Origin: an uncultured bacterium
Lineage (GTDB): Bacteria > Bacteroidota > Bacteroidia > Bacteroidales > Bacteroidaceae
Assembly (NCBI GenBank): GCA_905215345.1
Contig: CAJMPR010000004.1
Coordinates: 124,001-188,000 of the forward strand
DNA length: 64,000 nt
Reading direction: 5' to 3'
Each line of letters starts with the position of its first letter. Position 1 is the first letter of the stretch. Below the pieces are notes generated by a model, which was given only the letters and a program-made list of their open reading frames with translations, was not told where the DNA came from and searched no databases. Positions 8,183 to 16,112 of the stretch are shown one piece after another. The position numbers were made by a program, and so were the translations under genes.

Positions 8183-9280
8183 TTATTCCACCGCCCATGC
8201 CCGGGTGGAGAGCCCGCGGCTGACGGGGGTGTCGGTGTCGTCTCCCACCGCCAGTGGCAGCGTGTACTCCTTACCGCTCTCAAAGGTGATGTCTTGCGTG
8301 GGTGCCCACTTGTAGTTGGTGCCGCCCAGGGTGAAGGTGACGCTGAATGTGCCTGCCGCTACCGTTTGCGGGATGAGGATGCAGTGGTAGGTGGCTACGG
8401 CTTTCCCGGTGGCATCGGTGGCGGGGGTCCAAGTGTTGGCGGAGGCGGTGGTGCCTTGCTCATTGGCAAGGGTGACAGAACCTGGGGTGACGGCACTGCC
8501 ATCCCAACTCTTGAACTCACCGAACTCGCCCTTCGTCATGTCGAAGAGAACTTGCTTATAGACGCTGTTCACCTGCATGGCTGTAATCGGACTGGCCTCC
8601 TGCGTGCCCAAGCCGCCGGACTGGCTGAACTCGGTGCCGAGGGTGAGGACGATATTCAGCTTGGAGCAGATGTGCCGCAGGGGCAGGCGGATTTTGCCGT
8701 CCGAGGTCAGGGCGTAAGCGGTGACGTTGCCATCGGCATCTGTTGCGTCAGTATTGAGGGCGGGGTTCACGGTGCCTTTGAAGTAGAGCGGGTCACTGTA
8801 CTTGATAAAGTCATCGATGGTTTGAGAGGCGTATACGCTTATCGACTGGGCAGTGGACAATTCTATCCTTGCCCAACCATCACCAAAGTTGCTTGCCACT
8901 ACTTCCACGGGAGTGGTTTTGTCCTGCCACAGCAAGGTGGCGGGGGCATAGACACCGTCTGAACCTAAGTCGCTATAAGTTCCCCATCCTGCTTCGGCGG
9001 TGTGGTGCAGGAGGTAATTTTTGTAAGAAGGATAGTCGGCCGGCGGATTATCTCCCGTCGGTGTCACCCACAGGTGGTGGTCCGTCGTGGTGACGTTTGT
9101 GTCGTCGTAGCCGAAGCTGCGGGTATGCACGGCGTCGGCCACGGAGGTGGTGAAGCGCATCACGCCGTCTTGCGGGAAGTTGGGGTTGGTGCCGGGGGTG
9201 TCGCCGTCGGCGGAGCAGGCGGTGAGCAGGGCGGTGGCGGCGGTGAGCGCCAGGGCGGAAAGATAGTTTCTTGTTTTCAT
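8183..9280 (-). CDS. Fimbrillin-family (Mfa-like) lipoprotein
   Basis: A 365-residue protein with a lipoprotein signal (LTAATALLTAC, Cys about 22) and the start NFPQDGVMRFTTSV typical of Bacteroides fimbrillin/Mfa-like proteins. The protein consists of two beta-rich parts and ends shortly after the phrase EYTLPLAVGDDTD, which corresponds to the NLKVGKDKV...W phrase shared by the other fimbrillins of this block. Such proteins are exported as lipoproteins and form or decorate type V pili at the surface. This one has no leucine-rich repeats. It is the last gene of the block and is preceded by a gap with three hairpins. Confidence 0.8.
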   Translation of the reverse strand: MKTRNYLSALALTAATALLTACSADGDTPGTNPNFPQDGVMRFTTSVADAVHTRSFGYDDTNVTTTDHHLWVTPTGDNPPADYPSYKNYLLHHTAEAGWGTYSDLGSDGVYAPATLLWQDKTTPVEVVASNFGDGWARIELSTAQSISVYASQTIDDFIKYSDPLYFKGTVNPALNTDATDADGNVTAYALTSDGKIRLPLRHICSKLNIVLTLGTEFSQSGGLGTQEASPITAMQVNSVYKQVLFDMTKGEFGEFKSWDGSAVTPGSVTLANEQGTTASANTWTPATDATGKAVATYHCILIPQTVAAGTFSVTFTLGGTNYKWAPTQDITFESGKEYTLPLAVGDDTDTPVSRGLSTRAWAVE

Positions 9281-9419
9281 TGTTTCTATTAATTTCTTGT
9301 TTTCTTGTTTCTGATGTATAAAGATATGTTTATGCCATTTTGGTTTTTTTCTCCGGGCTGCGCTGTGGCATACGGGAAACGACTGAAAACAAAACGTTCC
9401 CCACTGCGCTGACTTGGGC

Positions 9420-9489
9420 GTGTCGAGTCACTGACTCGACACCGCCTTTTCGGCGTACCTGCCCGGCGTGTCCGATGTTTTCGCATCGG
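9420..9489. repeat. Three consecutive hairpins between fimbrillin genes
   Basis: A 23-base palindrome (GTGTCGAGTCA at 9420-9430 and its complement at 9432-9442) is followed by a CGCC/GGCG stem with a TTTTC loop, and by CCGATG (9472-9477) with CATCGG (9484-9489). They fill the 230-base gap downstream of the 684-residue fimbrillin-LRR gene and upstream of the next gene. They may act as terminators or RNA processing sites. Confidence 0.65.
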
Positions 9490-9511
9490 GCGGCGGGGGC
9501 GGGTATGGTTC

Positions 9512-11566
9512 TTAGTCTGCGGAATACACTTTAGTATCTCCGCAATACACCGCCTTGAAGCCGCTGAGGTCTACGGGCTCTTGCAGACCGGTAGTAGCTT
9601 CTGTGCCAATTGCTACCGGCTTCCATTCCCACTTGTCGCTGCTCGTATTCTGGGCGATGTTCCCCACTTGCGAGGCATTGAGGTGCAGAGTTACGCTGCC
9701 GCGGTTCTTTATGTCGATGAACGGGTCGTAAGGACGATTACTGGGCGTGTATGACCGCACATAGCTGAATGTTTCCGCCGTCAGGTAGATGTCCGTCAGG
9801 TTGGTGCACCCGGCGAATATTCCATATCCCAAAGACGTGACATTCGGACAATCCACCTTGGTGAGGGCGGTGCAGCCGGAGAATGCCTCGTCGCCTACCG
9901 TGATAGCGTCTCCGCCCGTGGCGGCGGTTACCGTGGTGAGGGCGGTGCAGCTGAGGAATGCAGCCGGTCCCAGTGTCGTGACCGAGGCGGGCAGCTTCAC
10001 CGATACAAGTTTGGAGCCGTTCAAGTTGCAATTATAGGAATCATAGGTTCCTTCTCCGTAACAGTACCACCCTATCGTAGTCACCCCCGTAGTGCCGCTG
10101 AAGTCGAGTTCGGTCACGATGTTCCCCTGGCTCCCGTCTGTATTCTCGCGGATGTACCTCGCCAATCCGGCGAAGTTGCTATGTGCCGCTTGCGGGTCGT
10201 CGCCAAAGCTGCCTATCAGCGTCAGCTTGCCGTTCTGCACGTGCTCGGATATAAGGTCGTTGATTTCATTCAGCTGGGCGCCGTTGCTTTCGTCAAAGAA
10301 GAAGCCGCTGATGTCCCATACTGGCTCGGCTTCCCCTCCGGTGATTTCTTGGCTCGCACTGTCCCAAGGCACCACGGTGACGCCGCCCTTGCCGTCGGTG
10401 TCGGTGTCGGCAATCTCCAGCTTGTCCTTGCCCACTTTCAGGTTCAGGCGGAAGGCGGAGCCGGGGGCAGGTCCTCCGGTGGAATTGCCGTTTTCATTGA
10501 TAAAGTTCATTGCTATCGCCACTTCCCGGGTCATGGTGTAGGTGTAGCTCTTGCCGTTGTTCAGGGTGAGGGTCAGCAGCTTGGTGCCGACTGTTTTCCA
10601 CTTATCAGAACGAGGAAAGCAGATGGCCTCGAAGGCGGGCGTGGCGGTGGTGCCGTCGGTCACGTCGGTGCGGTGCATGTCTATGCTGATGGCGTCGGCG
10701 CCAAAATAAGGCAGATCGTTCGGTATATCTATAGCAACTTCTCCACGGGAGTAGTGCAGCGTCATGGATTCTACCTCGATGGCTTTCCCGTCACTGTTCG
10801 TCTTATCCTCGAACTCGTTGCCGAGGGTCACCGCCACGGTGAACTTCACCAGCTGGTGCTTCAAGGTGATGTCTACGGCTTGCTTCGGGTTCAGACTCGT
10901 GTAGGGGTTGAAGTCGGTCAGCTTTCCCGTCACGAGGTCGGCAGGGGCTATGCCGTCCGTCTGGTCGGTGGGGATGCTGAACAGGAACTGTCGGTTAAGG
11001 TCTGTGCCGCCGGTGTTGGCCTTTATCGCCTCTGCCGATGGCACGTAGGGGGCGTAGGCGTAGAGGGTGGCGACGGGGGTGGAGGTGTTCTTCCACAGGG
11101 CGGTGGTGGAGCTTTGGAACTCCTCCCCTTGGGCGAGGTCGGCGTAGTCCGGGGCGGTGAGGTCTTGCGTCCAGCCGTTGCCGTCGGGGGTGCCGTCGGT
11201 GTTCAGGGTCTGCGTCCACTTCACGTTGAAGCGGTTGTAGGGGTCTTCACTGGGTTCGGCTGCGGTGCCTGTGCCGTAGTCTATGAAGAGGCCGAGGGTG
11301 GTGCCGGTGTAGAGGGTGGCGGCATCGTCGGCGCGGGTCAGTACGGCGGACGAGGCGGGGGCATCCACGGAGGTGCTGATGCGCACGCGGCTGTCTTGGG
11401 GGAAGTTCTCGCCCGGGGCGGGGGCGGCGGGTAGGTCGTCGGCGGCGCACGAGGTGAAGAGGGCTATGCCTGCGGTGGTCATCGCTCCGCATGCCAGCAC
11501 GCAGAGGGCGGCGCGGCGGAAGATGCTTTTTGTATTCATTATGATAGGGTTTTTCATTGTTACCAT
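9512..11566 (-). CDS. Fimbrillin-like lipoprotein with BspA-type leucine-rich repeats
   Basis: A 684-residue lipoprotein (lipobox ALFTSC, then AADDL). Residues about 50-400 are a fimbrillin-type region beginning NFPQDSRVRISTSVDA and ending in NLKVGKDKLEIAD...VVPWD. After it, residues about 430-640 contain BspA-type (LRR_5) repeats such as VSVKLPASVTTLGPAAFLSC and ALTTV. The layout suggests a pilus-type subunit carrying a binding domain at its C-terminal end. Translation could begin at Met1 or at MNTKSIF (base 11539). It shares exact DNA stretches with the next gene, for example 10409-10457 with 12633-12681 (49 bases). Family call is solid; ligand unknown. Confidence 0.82.
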   Translation of the reverse strand: MVTMKNPIIMNTKSIFRRAALCVLACGAMTTAGIALFTSCAADDLPAAPAPGENFPQDSRVRISTSVDAPASSAVLTRADDAATLYTGTTLGLFIDYGTGTAAEPSEDPYNRFNVKWTQTLNTDGTPDGNGWTQDLTAPDYADLAQGEEFQSSTTALWKNTSTPVATLYAYAPYVPSAEAIKANTGGTDLNRQFLFSIPTDQTDGIAPADLVTGKLTDFNPYTSLNPKQAVDITLKHQLVKFTVAVTLGNEFEDKTNSDGKAIEVESMTLHYSRGEVAIDIPNDLPYFGADAISIDMHRTDVTDGTTATPAFEAICFPRSDKWKTVGTKLLTLTLNNGKSYTYTMTREVAIAMNFINENGNSTGGPAPGSAFRLNLKVGKDKLEIADTDTDGKGGVTVVPWDSASQEITGGEAEPVWDISGFFFDESNGAQLNEINDLISEHVQNGKLTLIGSFGDDPQAAHSNFAGLARYIRENTDGSQGNIVTELDFSGTTGVTTIGWYCYGEGTYDSYNCNLNGSKLVSVKLPASVTTLGPAAFLSCTALTTVTAATGGDAITVGDEAFSGCTALTKVDCPNVTSLGYGIFAGCTNLTDIYLTAETFSYVRSYTPSNRPYDPFIDIKNRGSVTLHLNASQVGNIAQNTSSDKWEWKPVAIGTEATTGLQEPVDLSGFKAVYCGDTKVYSAD

Positions 11567-11571
11567 TATCT

Positions 11572-11630
11572 GTTCTTGTTCATTCTTGATTTGTCCTTGA
11601 TTCGTTCTTGTTCCGTTCTTGATTTATCCG
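11572..11630. repeat. GTTCTTG-word repeats upstream of the 684-aa fimbrillin-LRR gene
   Basis: Five or so imperfect copies of the word GTTCTTGATTT/GTTCTTGTTC follow each other just before the start codon side of this gene. Similar low-complexity repeats occur in the gap at 15982-16112. They may sit in the 5' untranslated region. Confidence 0.5.
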
Positions 11631-11693
11631 GTGGACAACTTCATTGCGCGGGGGCTAAGACGGGAGGATTACTCAACCGGATTGCCGTCGTTG

Positions 11694-13766
11694 TCACTCG
11701 TAGCTGATGCTTGCCCACTTGACGCCTGCCCAAGTGAGGCCGTCCGCATCTACTTTGGGGGTGACATCGGCTGCGGCATCCGCTTTCTTGTCCGCGTTCA
11801 GCACAAGATTGAGCGTGCTGCCGTCGAATGCCTCGAAAGCATTTTGCAACACCGTAATCGTTCCCGCCGCCGTCAGATTCAGCGTGGCACCGGAGGCGGA
11901 TAGGTATTGAAACATACCATCGCTCAAGTTTGTACAGCCAGGCAGGTTGATGACTCCACCGGACGAGACGGTGGTATCAGCAAAGGCACCCAGCCCACAG
12001 TTGGTCAATGCGGGCAAGTCTATCCCGCTCACGGTGCCGCAGTTCCCAAAGGCACCTTCAGCCAATGTAGTCAGCTTCGGTGCTGTGATGCTGCCGAGGG
12101 ACTTGCATTCCGTAAAAGCATGCGTGCCAATGGAAGTGATATTCGTCAGGTCGATGGTGGTCAGGGCAGTGCATTCATAGAAAGCCTTTTCGCCTATCGT
12201 GGTGATGCTTGCGGGGAGCTTGACGGAGACGAGGCTGGTGACGGGGAGATGTTCTTCTGGACTATCCTTAGAACCATCTTCTGAATTAATAGTAGCTGCC
12301 ACATATTTGTAGAAAGCATACCTAGGCAACTCTGTCCGCTCCGTCATTCCGCGTAGGTCGAGGTTCTTCAAGGCGAGGGCATCGGTGTATAAGTTGCCCA
12401 AAGCCCAGTCGCGCAGCGTCTCGAAGTCGGCATTGGTCATCGGGCCACCTATGGAGAGGGAGCCGTTCTTGCCGGTGATGGCGGCGGTGAGGGTTTCGGC
12501 GGAGAGGCGTGTGTCGGCGGTGACATCGATGTCGGTAGGAATAATCTCTTCGGCTTTTCCGCCCGTGAGGGTGCCTCCGCTGTTGTCCCAGGGCACTACG
12601 GTGATGCCGCCCTTGCCGTCGGCATCGGTACCGGCAATCTCCAGCTTGTCCTTGCCCACTTTCAGGTTCAGGCGGAAGGCGTGACCATAAAGGTTCTTTG
12701 CTATGTTGAGTGCTTTCAGTTTCTCGCTAAGCTCGGCGCTGACCTTGTAGATGTAGCTTTTGCCGTTGTTCAGGGTGAGGGTGAGCCATTTGGTGCCGAC
12801 TGTGCCAAATCCACTGGGAAGGCAGATGGCCTCGAAGGCGGGGCGGGTGACGGCGGTCGTTCCCGTGCCGTCGGTCACGGTGGTGGGATGCATCTGTAGG
12901 TCGCTGCCGTTGCCGGAAAGAGTAACATTACCGCTTTCCATATACAAATCCACACCTTCAAGTGCACTGTGCATCGTCATGGACTTTACTTCGAGGTTGG
13001 ACGCATCGGACAGCTTGTCATCGAGCGAGGTTCCGAGGATGACGGCGACGGTGAACTTCACCAAGCAGTGCTTCAAGGGGATGTTTACGGCTTGACTCTT
13101 GTTCAGGTCGTTGTAGGGGTTGAAGTCGGTTTTGCTTCCCCACACGAGGTCGGTAGCCTCAATGCCGTTCGTCTGGTCCAGGAGGATGGGGAATCGGACA
13201 TAGCGTTTTTTCTTCGCATCATTACCGCCGAGGTTCCCACCGGGGTTCGCATCTTTCACGTAGGGTCCGTAGGCATAGACACGGGTGTTGGCGGTGGTGG
13301 TGTTCTTCCACAGGGCGGTGGTGGTGGAGGTTCTGCCGGCGGCGAGGTCCACATAGTCCGGGGCGGTGAGGTCTTGCGTCCACGTGCCGTTGGGGATGCC
13401 GTTGCCGTCGATGTCCTGCGTGTACTTCAGGTTGAAGCGGTTGTAAGCGTCTTCGATGCAGGTGAGCTGACCGTTGTTGTTCTCGGTTTGGTAGCCGTAG
13501 TCCACGTAGAGGCCGAGGGTGGTGCCGGTGTAAGGGGTTGTGGCGGGAGTTCCGTCGTTGTCGGCACGTGTCAGCACGGTGGTGGTGCCGGGGGCGGCAA
13601 GGGTGGTGCTGATGCGCACGCGTCCGTCCTCGGGGAAGTTCTCACCCGGGGTGGCGGTGAGGTCGTCGGCTGCGCACGAGGTGAGCAGGGCGGCGGTCAG
13701 TGCTCCGCAGGCCAGCACGCTGAGGGCGGCGTGGCGGAGGAAGGTTGGGGTGGTTATTGTTTTCAT
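11694..13766 (-). CDS. Fimbrillin-like lipoprotein with BspA-type leucine-rich repeats
   Basis: A lipoprotein of about 690 residues (lipobox ALLTSC then AADDL). I use MKTITTPTF (base 13766) as the start because it gives a normal signal peptide; an in-frame Met twelve codons upstream exists. The fimbrillin-type region runs from NFPEDGRVRISTTLAA to NLKVGKDKLEIAG...VVPWD (about 45-400). The repeats that follow (about 420-660) include LPASITTIGEKAFYEC and ALTTIDLTNITSIGTHAFTEC, classic LRR_5 units of the BspA adhesin type. It is a close paralogue of both neighbours. Probable role: surface adhesin in a pilus-like assembly; partner unknown. Confidence 0.82.
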   Translation of the reverse strand: MKTITTPTFLRHAALSVLACGALTAALLTSCAADDLTATPGENFPEDGRVRISTTLAAPGTTTVLTRADNDGTPATTPYTGTTLGLYVDYGYQTENNNGQLTCIEDAYNRFNLKYTQDIDGNGIPNGTWTQDLTAPDYVDLAAGRTSTTTALWKNTTTANTRVYAYGPYVKDANPGGNLGGNDAKKKRYVRFPILLDQTNGIEATDLVWGSKTDFNPYNDLNKSQAVNIPLKHCLVKFTVAVILGTSLDDKLSDASNLEVKSMTMHSALEGVDLYMESGNVTLSGNGSDLQMHPTTVTDGTGTTAVTRPAFEAICLPSGFGTVGTKWLTLTLNNGKSYIYKVSAELSEKLKALNIAKNLYGHAFRLNLKVGKDKLEIAGTDADGKGGITVVPWDNSGGTLTGGKAEEIIPTDIDVTADTRLSAETLTAAITGKNGSLSIGGPMTNADFETLRDWALGNLYTDALALKNLDLRGMTERTELPRYAFYKYVAATINSEDGSKDSPEEHLPVTSLVSVKLPASITTIGEKAFYECTALTTIDLTNITSIGTHAFTECKSLGSITAPKLTTLAEGAFGNCGTVSGIDLPALTNCGLGAFADTTVSSGGVINLPGCTNLSDGMFQYLSASGATLNLTAAGTITVLQNAFEAFDGSTLNLVLNADKKADAAADVTPKVDADGLTWAGVKWASISYE

Positions 13767-13854
13767 ATTGTTTCTGTTCTTCTTTTTAAGTTGACGATTC
13801 ATTATCAGGGATATTTATCGGTCTGCCCGTTCATCCGGCTGCGGATGAGGACGG

Positions 13855-15981
13855 TCAGGGAGGGGGTACGGGACGCGTGTACACCGTTGCGTCGCCGCAT
13901 ATCACGGCCTTGAAGGCGGTGAGGTCGACGGGCTCTTCCAGAACGTCGTTGTTGCTGCTGGGCGTGTATGGCATCCAGGTGCAGGAGGAATTGTCTCCGG
14001 CCACGGTCACCTTGCTTTGTTGCAAGGCGTTGAGGTGCAGGGTGACTTGCCCCTCGGGGATGTCGGTGAACGGGTCGTAATGAGTAGTTTCGAAAGAGTA
14101 TGACCTTACTTCCGTGAATGTCTCTGCCGTCAGGTAGATGTCCGTCAGGGAGCTGCATCCGCTGAACACCCGAACCCCCAACGTGGTGGCGGCGGGAAGG
14201 GTGACGGTGGTGAGGGCGGTATTTTGAAGGAACGTGATTGGCCCTACCGTTGTCACGATGTCGCTGCTGTACGTGGTGAGACCGGTGGACTGGAATGTGG
14301 CATTCAACTCCGTCAGCTGGGGCAGGAAGGGTGCGGCGGTCAGGGCGGTGCAGCCAAGGAAGGGGCTGAGCGCATAGGTCACGTTGTCGCATCCCGTCAC
14401 GGTGGTGAGGGCGGTGCAGGCAAAGAAGGTACTTTCTAATTTGGTCACCGTGGGGGGCAGGTTCACTTCTACGAGGTGCGTCGCCCTGCTAAAGGTGCAG
14501 TTGATGGAGGAGCCGCTTGTGCTGTTGTAGTATTCAATCATCTGGGTGATTCCCGTGGTCTGGCTCATGTCCACGTGCGTCACCGTGGCGTTCCCTCTGA
14601 CGTAGCCCGCTATCCGGGCGAACTTGACTTGCGCGTCTCCGTTGCCAAAGTCGGGGTTCGCGTCTCCGTTGCTATCGCGTTCCTCGGTGTACTCGTGGTC
14701 GCCAAACTTGCCCGCAAGGGTCAGCTTGCCGTCCCTCACGTAGCTTGCCAGTAGGTCGTCGGTCAGTTGCCCGGTGGTGTACTCGTCGACGTAGAGCGTG
14801 GTGAGGGTAGCCTCTCCGCCGCCGTTGTCCAGTTCGATGGGTGCATCCCAGGGCACCACGGTGACGGCATCCGTTCCGTCGGCTATCTCCAACTTGTCGT
14901 GACCCACTTTCAGGTTCAGGCGGAGGGCGTGGCCGTAGCCCTGTTGATACATTGTGTCCTGAATCTTCTTGGCAACCTCATTGCTGGGGGCATAGACGTA
15001 CTGCTTGCCGTTGTTCAGGGTGAGGGTGAACAGCTTGGAGCCGAAGCTTATATAGGGGACGCCGATGACCTCGAAGGCAGTGGGGGTGCCGTTGCCGTCG
15101 GGAATGAGGTGCATCTGTAGGTTGGCGTCCATCGTGGCGGCATTGGCAGGAAGAGTATAATTCGTCTCCTTTCCCATCTTCAGCATCACCACGGGGTAGG
15201 TGTTGTTCATCGTCATGAAGGTTACGGCTATAGGGGTTCCGTCCACCGTCTGGCCGTCGAACTCGGTGCCGAGGGTTACGGCTACGGTGAACTTCGTCAG
15301 GCGGTGCTTCAAGGCGATGCTGACGATGCCGTTGGTGGGGGTGAAGTCGGTGGCGATGCCCGATACGAGGTCGGCCGCCTCAATGCCACCGCTCTGGTCT
15401 TGGGGGATGCGGAAGAGGACGTAGCGGTTGTTCACCGTCTCGTCCGAGTCTCCGCTCTCGTCCACGGTAGGCTTGGCTTGGGCGGACTCCACGTAGGGGC
15501 CGTATGCCCAGACGGTGGTGGGGGTGGTGGAGTTCTTCCACAGGGCGGGGGTGGAGCTTTGGAAGCCGTCCCCTTTGGTGAGGTCGGCGTAGTCCGGGGC
15601 GGTGAGTTCTTGCGTCCAGGTGCCGCTGCCGTCGGTGGCTTGGTTGTACTTCACGTTGAAGCGGTTGTAGGGGTCTTCCACGGGTGTGGCCGCGGTGCCT
15701 GTGCCGTAGTTCACGAAGATGCCGAGGTCGGCGCCGGTGTAGGGGGTGGTGCCGTCGGCGCGGGTGATTACCGTGGATGCCGTGGCTTCCATGTCGGCAC
15801 TGATGCGCACGCGGCTGTCCTCGGGGAAGTTATCGCCGGGGGCGGTGAGGTCGTCGGCTGCGCACGAGGTGAGCAGCGTTGCTTCGCCCGCCAGTGTCAC
15901 GGCGGCGCACAGTGCCAGGGCGGCTATGCGCGTGGCGGGTCTCAGGCTTGCCCTGAGGGAGTGGTTGATATTTGTTCTCAT
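13855..15981 (-). CDS. Fimbrillin-like lipoprotein with BspA-type leucine-rich repeats
   Basis: A 708-residue lipoprotein with signal ending TLLTSC then AADDL. The fimbrillin-type part (about 50-390) begins NFPEDSRVRISADMEA and closes with NLKVGHDKLEIAD...VVPWD. Leucine-rich repeats follow (about 410-690), with units such as LPPTVTKLESTFFAC, ALTTV and TLGVRVFSGCSSLTDIYL. It is the third member of the near-tandem trio with 9512-11566 and 11694-13766. Part of the C-terminal phrase (SLTDIYLTAETF and the following tyrosine-containing segment) is also found almost unchanged in the 684-residue paralogue, which points to gene conversion or recent duplication. Confidence 0.82.
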   Translation of the reverse strand: MRTNINHSLRASLRPATRIAALALCAAVTLAGEATLLTSCAADDLTAPGDNFPEDSRVRISADMEATASTVITRADGTTPYTGADLGIFVNYGTGTAATPVEDPYNRFNVKYNQATDGSGTWTQELTAPDYADLTKGDGFQSSTPALWKNSTTPTTVWAYGPYVESAQAKPTVDESGDSDETVNNRYVLFRIPQDQSGGIEAADLVSGIATDFTPTNGIVSIALKHRLTKFTVAVTLGTEFDGQTVDGTPIAVTFMTMNNTYPVVMLKMGKETNYTLPANAATMDANLQMHLIPDGNGTPTAFEVIGVPYISFGSKLFTLTLNNGKQYVYAPSNEVAKKIQDTMYQQGYGHALRLNLKVGHDKLEIADGTDAVTVVPWDAPIELDNGGGEATLTTLYVDEYTTGQLTDDLLASYVRDGKLTLAGKFGDHEYTEERDSNGDANPDFGNGDAQVKFARIAGYVRGNATVTHVDMSQTTGITQMIEYYNSTSGSSINCTFSRATHLVEVNLPPTVTKLESTFFACTALTTVTGCDNVTYALSPFLGCTALTAAPFLPQLTELNATFQSTGLTTYSSDIVTTVGPITFLQNTALTTVTLPAATTLGVRVFSGCSSLTDIYLTAETFTEVRSYSFETTHYDPFTDIPEGQVTLHLNALQQSKVTVAGDNSSCTWMPYTPSSNNDVLEEPVDLTAFKAVICGDATVYTRPVPPP

Positions 15982-16112
15982 TCTATTATTCTATTTTTTA
16001 GTTCCAGAGTTCTCCTGTTCTCTTGTCATTCTGAGTTCTTCTGTCATTCTGAGTTCTGTTCTCCTGTCATTCTGAGTTCTTCTGTTCTCCTGTCATTGAA
16101 CTGACGGGGGGA
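15982..16112. repeat. TTCTGTCATTCTGAG-type repeats in a fimbrillin gap
   Basis: Four copies of a CTGTCATTCTGAGTTCT-like word, with shorter TCTCCTG pieces between them, fill the gap between two fimbrillin-LRR genes. They lie directly upstream of the 708-residue gene's start codon. Copy number variation could change leader length or promoter spacing. Confidence 0.65.

Noticed and set aside
9289..9486. 65-codon minus-strand frame between two fimbrillin genes
   Set aside because: Arg/Ser/Thr-rich with no signal or domain, and it covers three hairpins; it is more likely untranslated RNA.
10181..11434. 417-codon open frame antisense to a fimbrillin-LRR gene (similar frames at 12969-13913 and 15304-16104)
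   Set aside because: The product is a low-complexity Gly/Val/Arg-rich sequence without a fold, and the minus strand carries a clear lipoprotein. Long antisense frames are expected in GC-rich codon-biased DNA.
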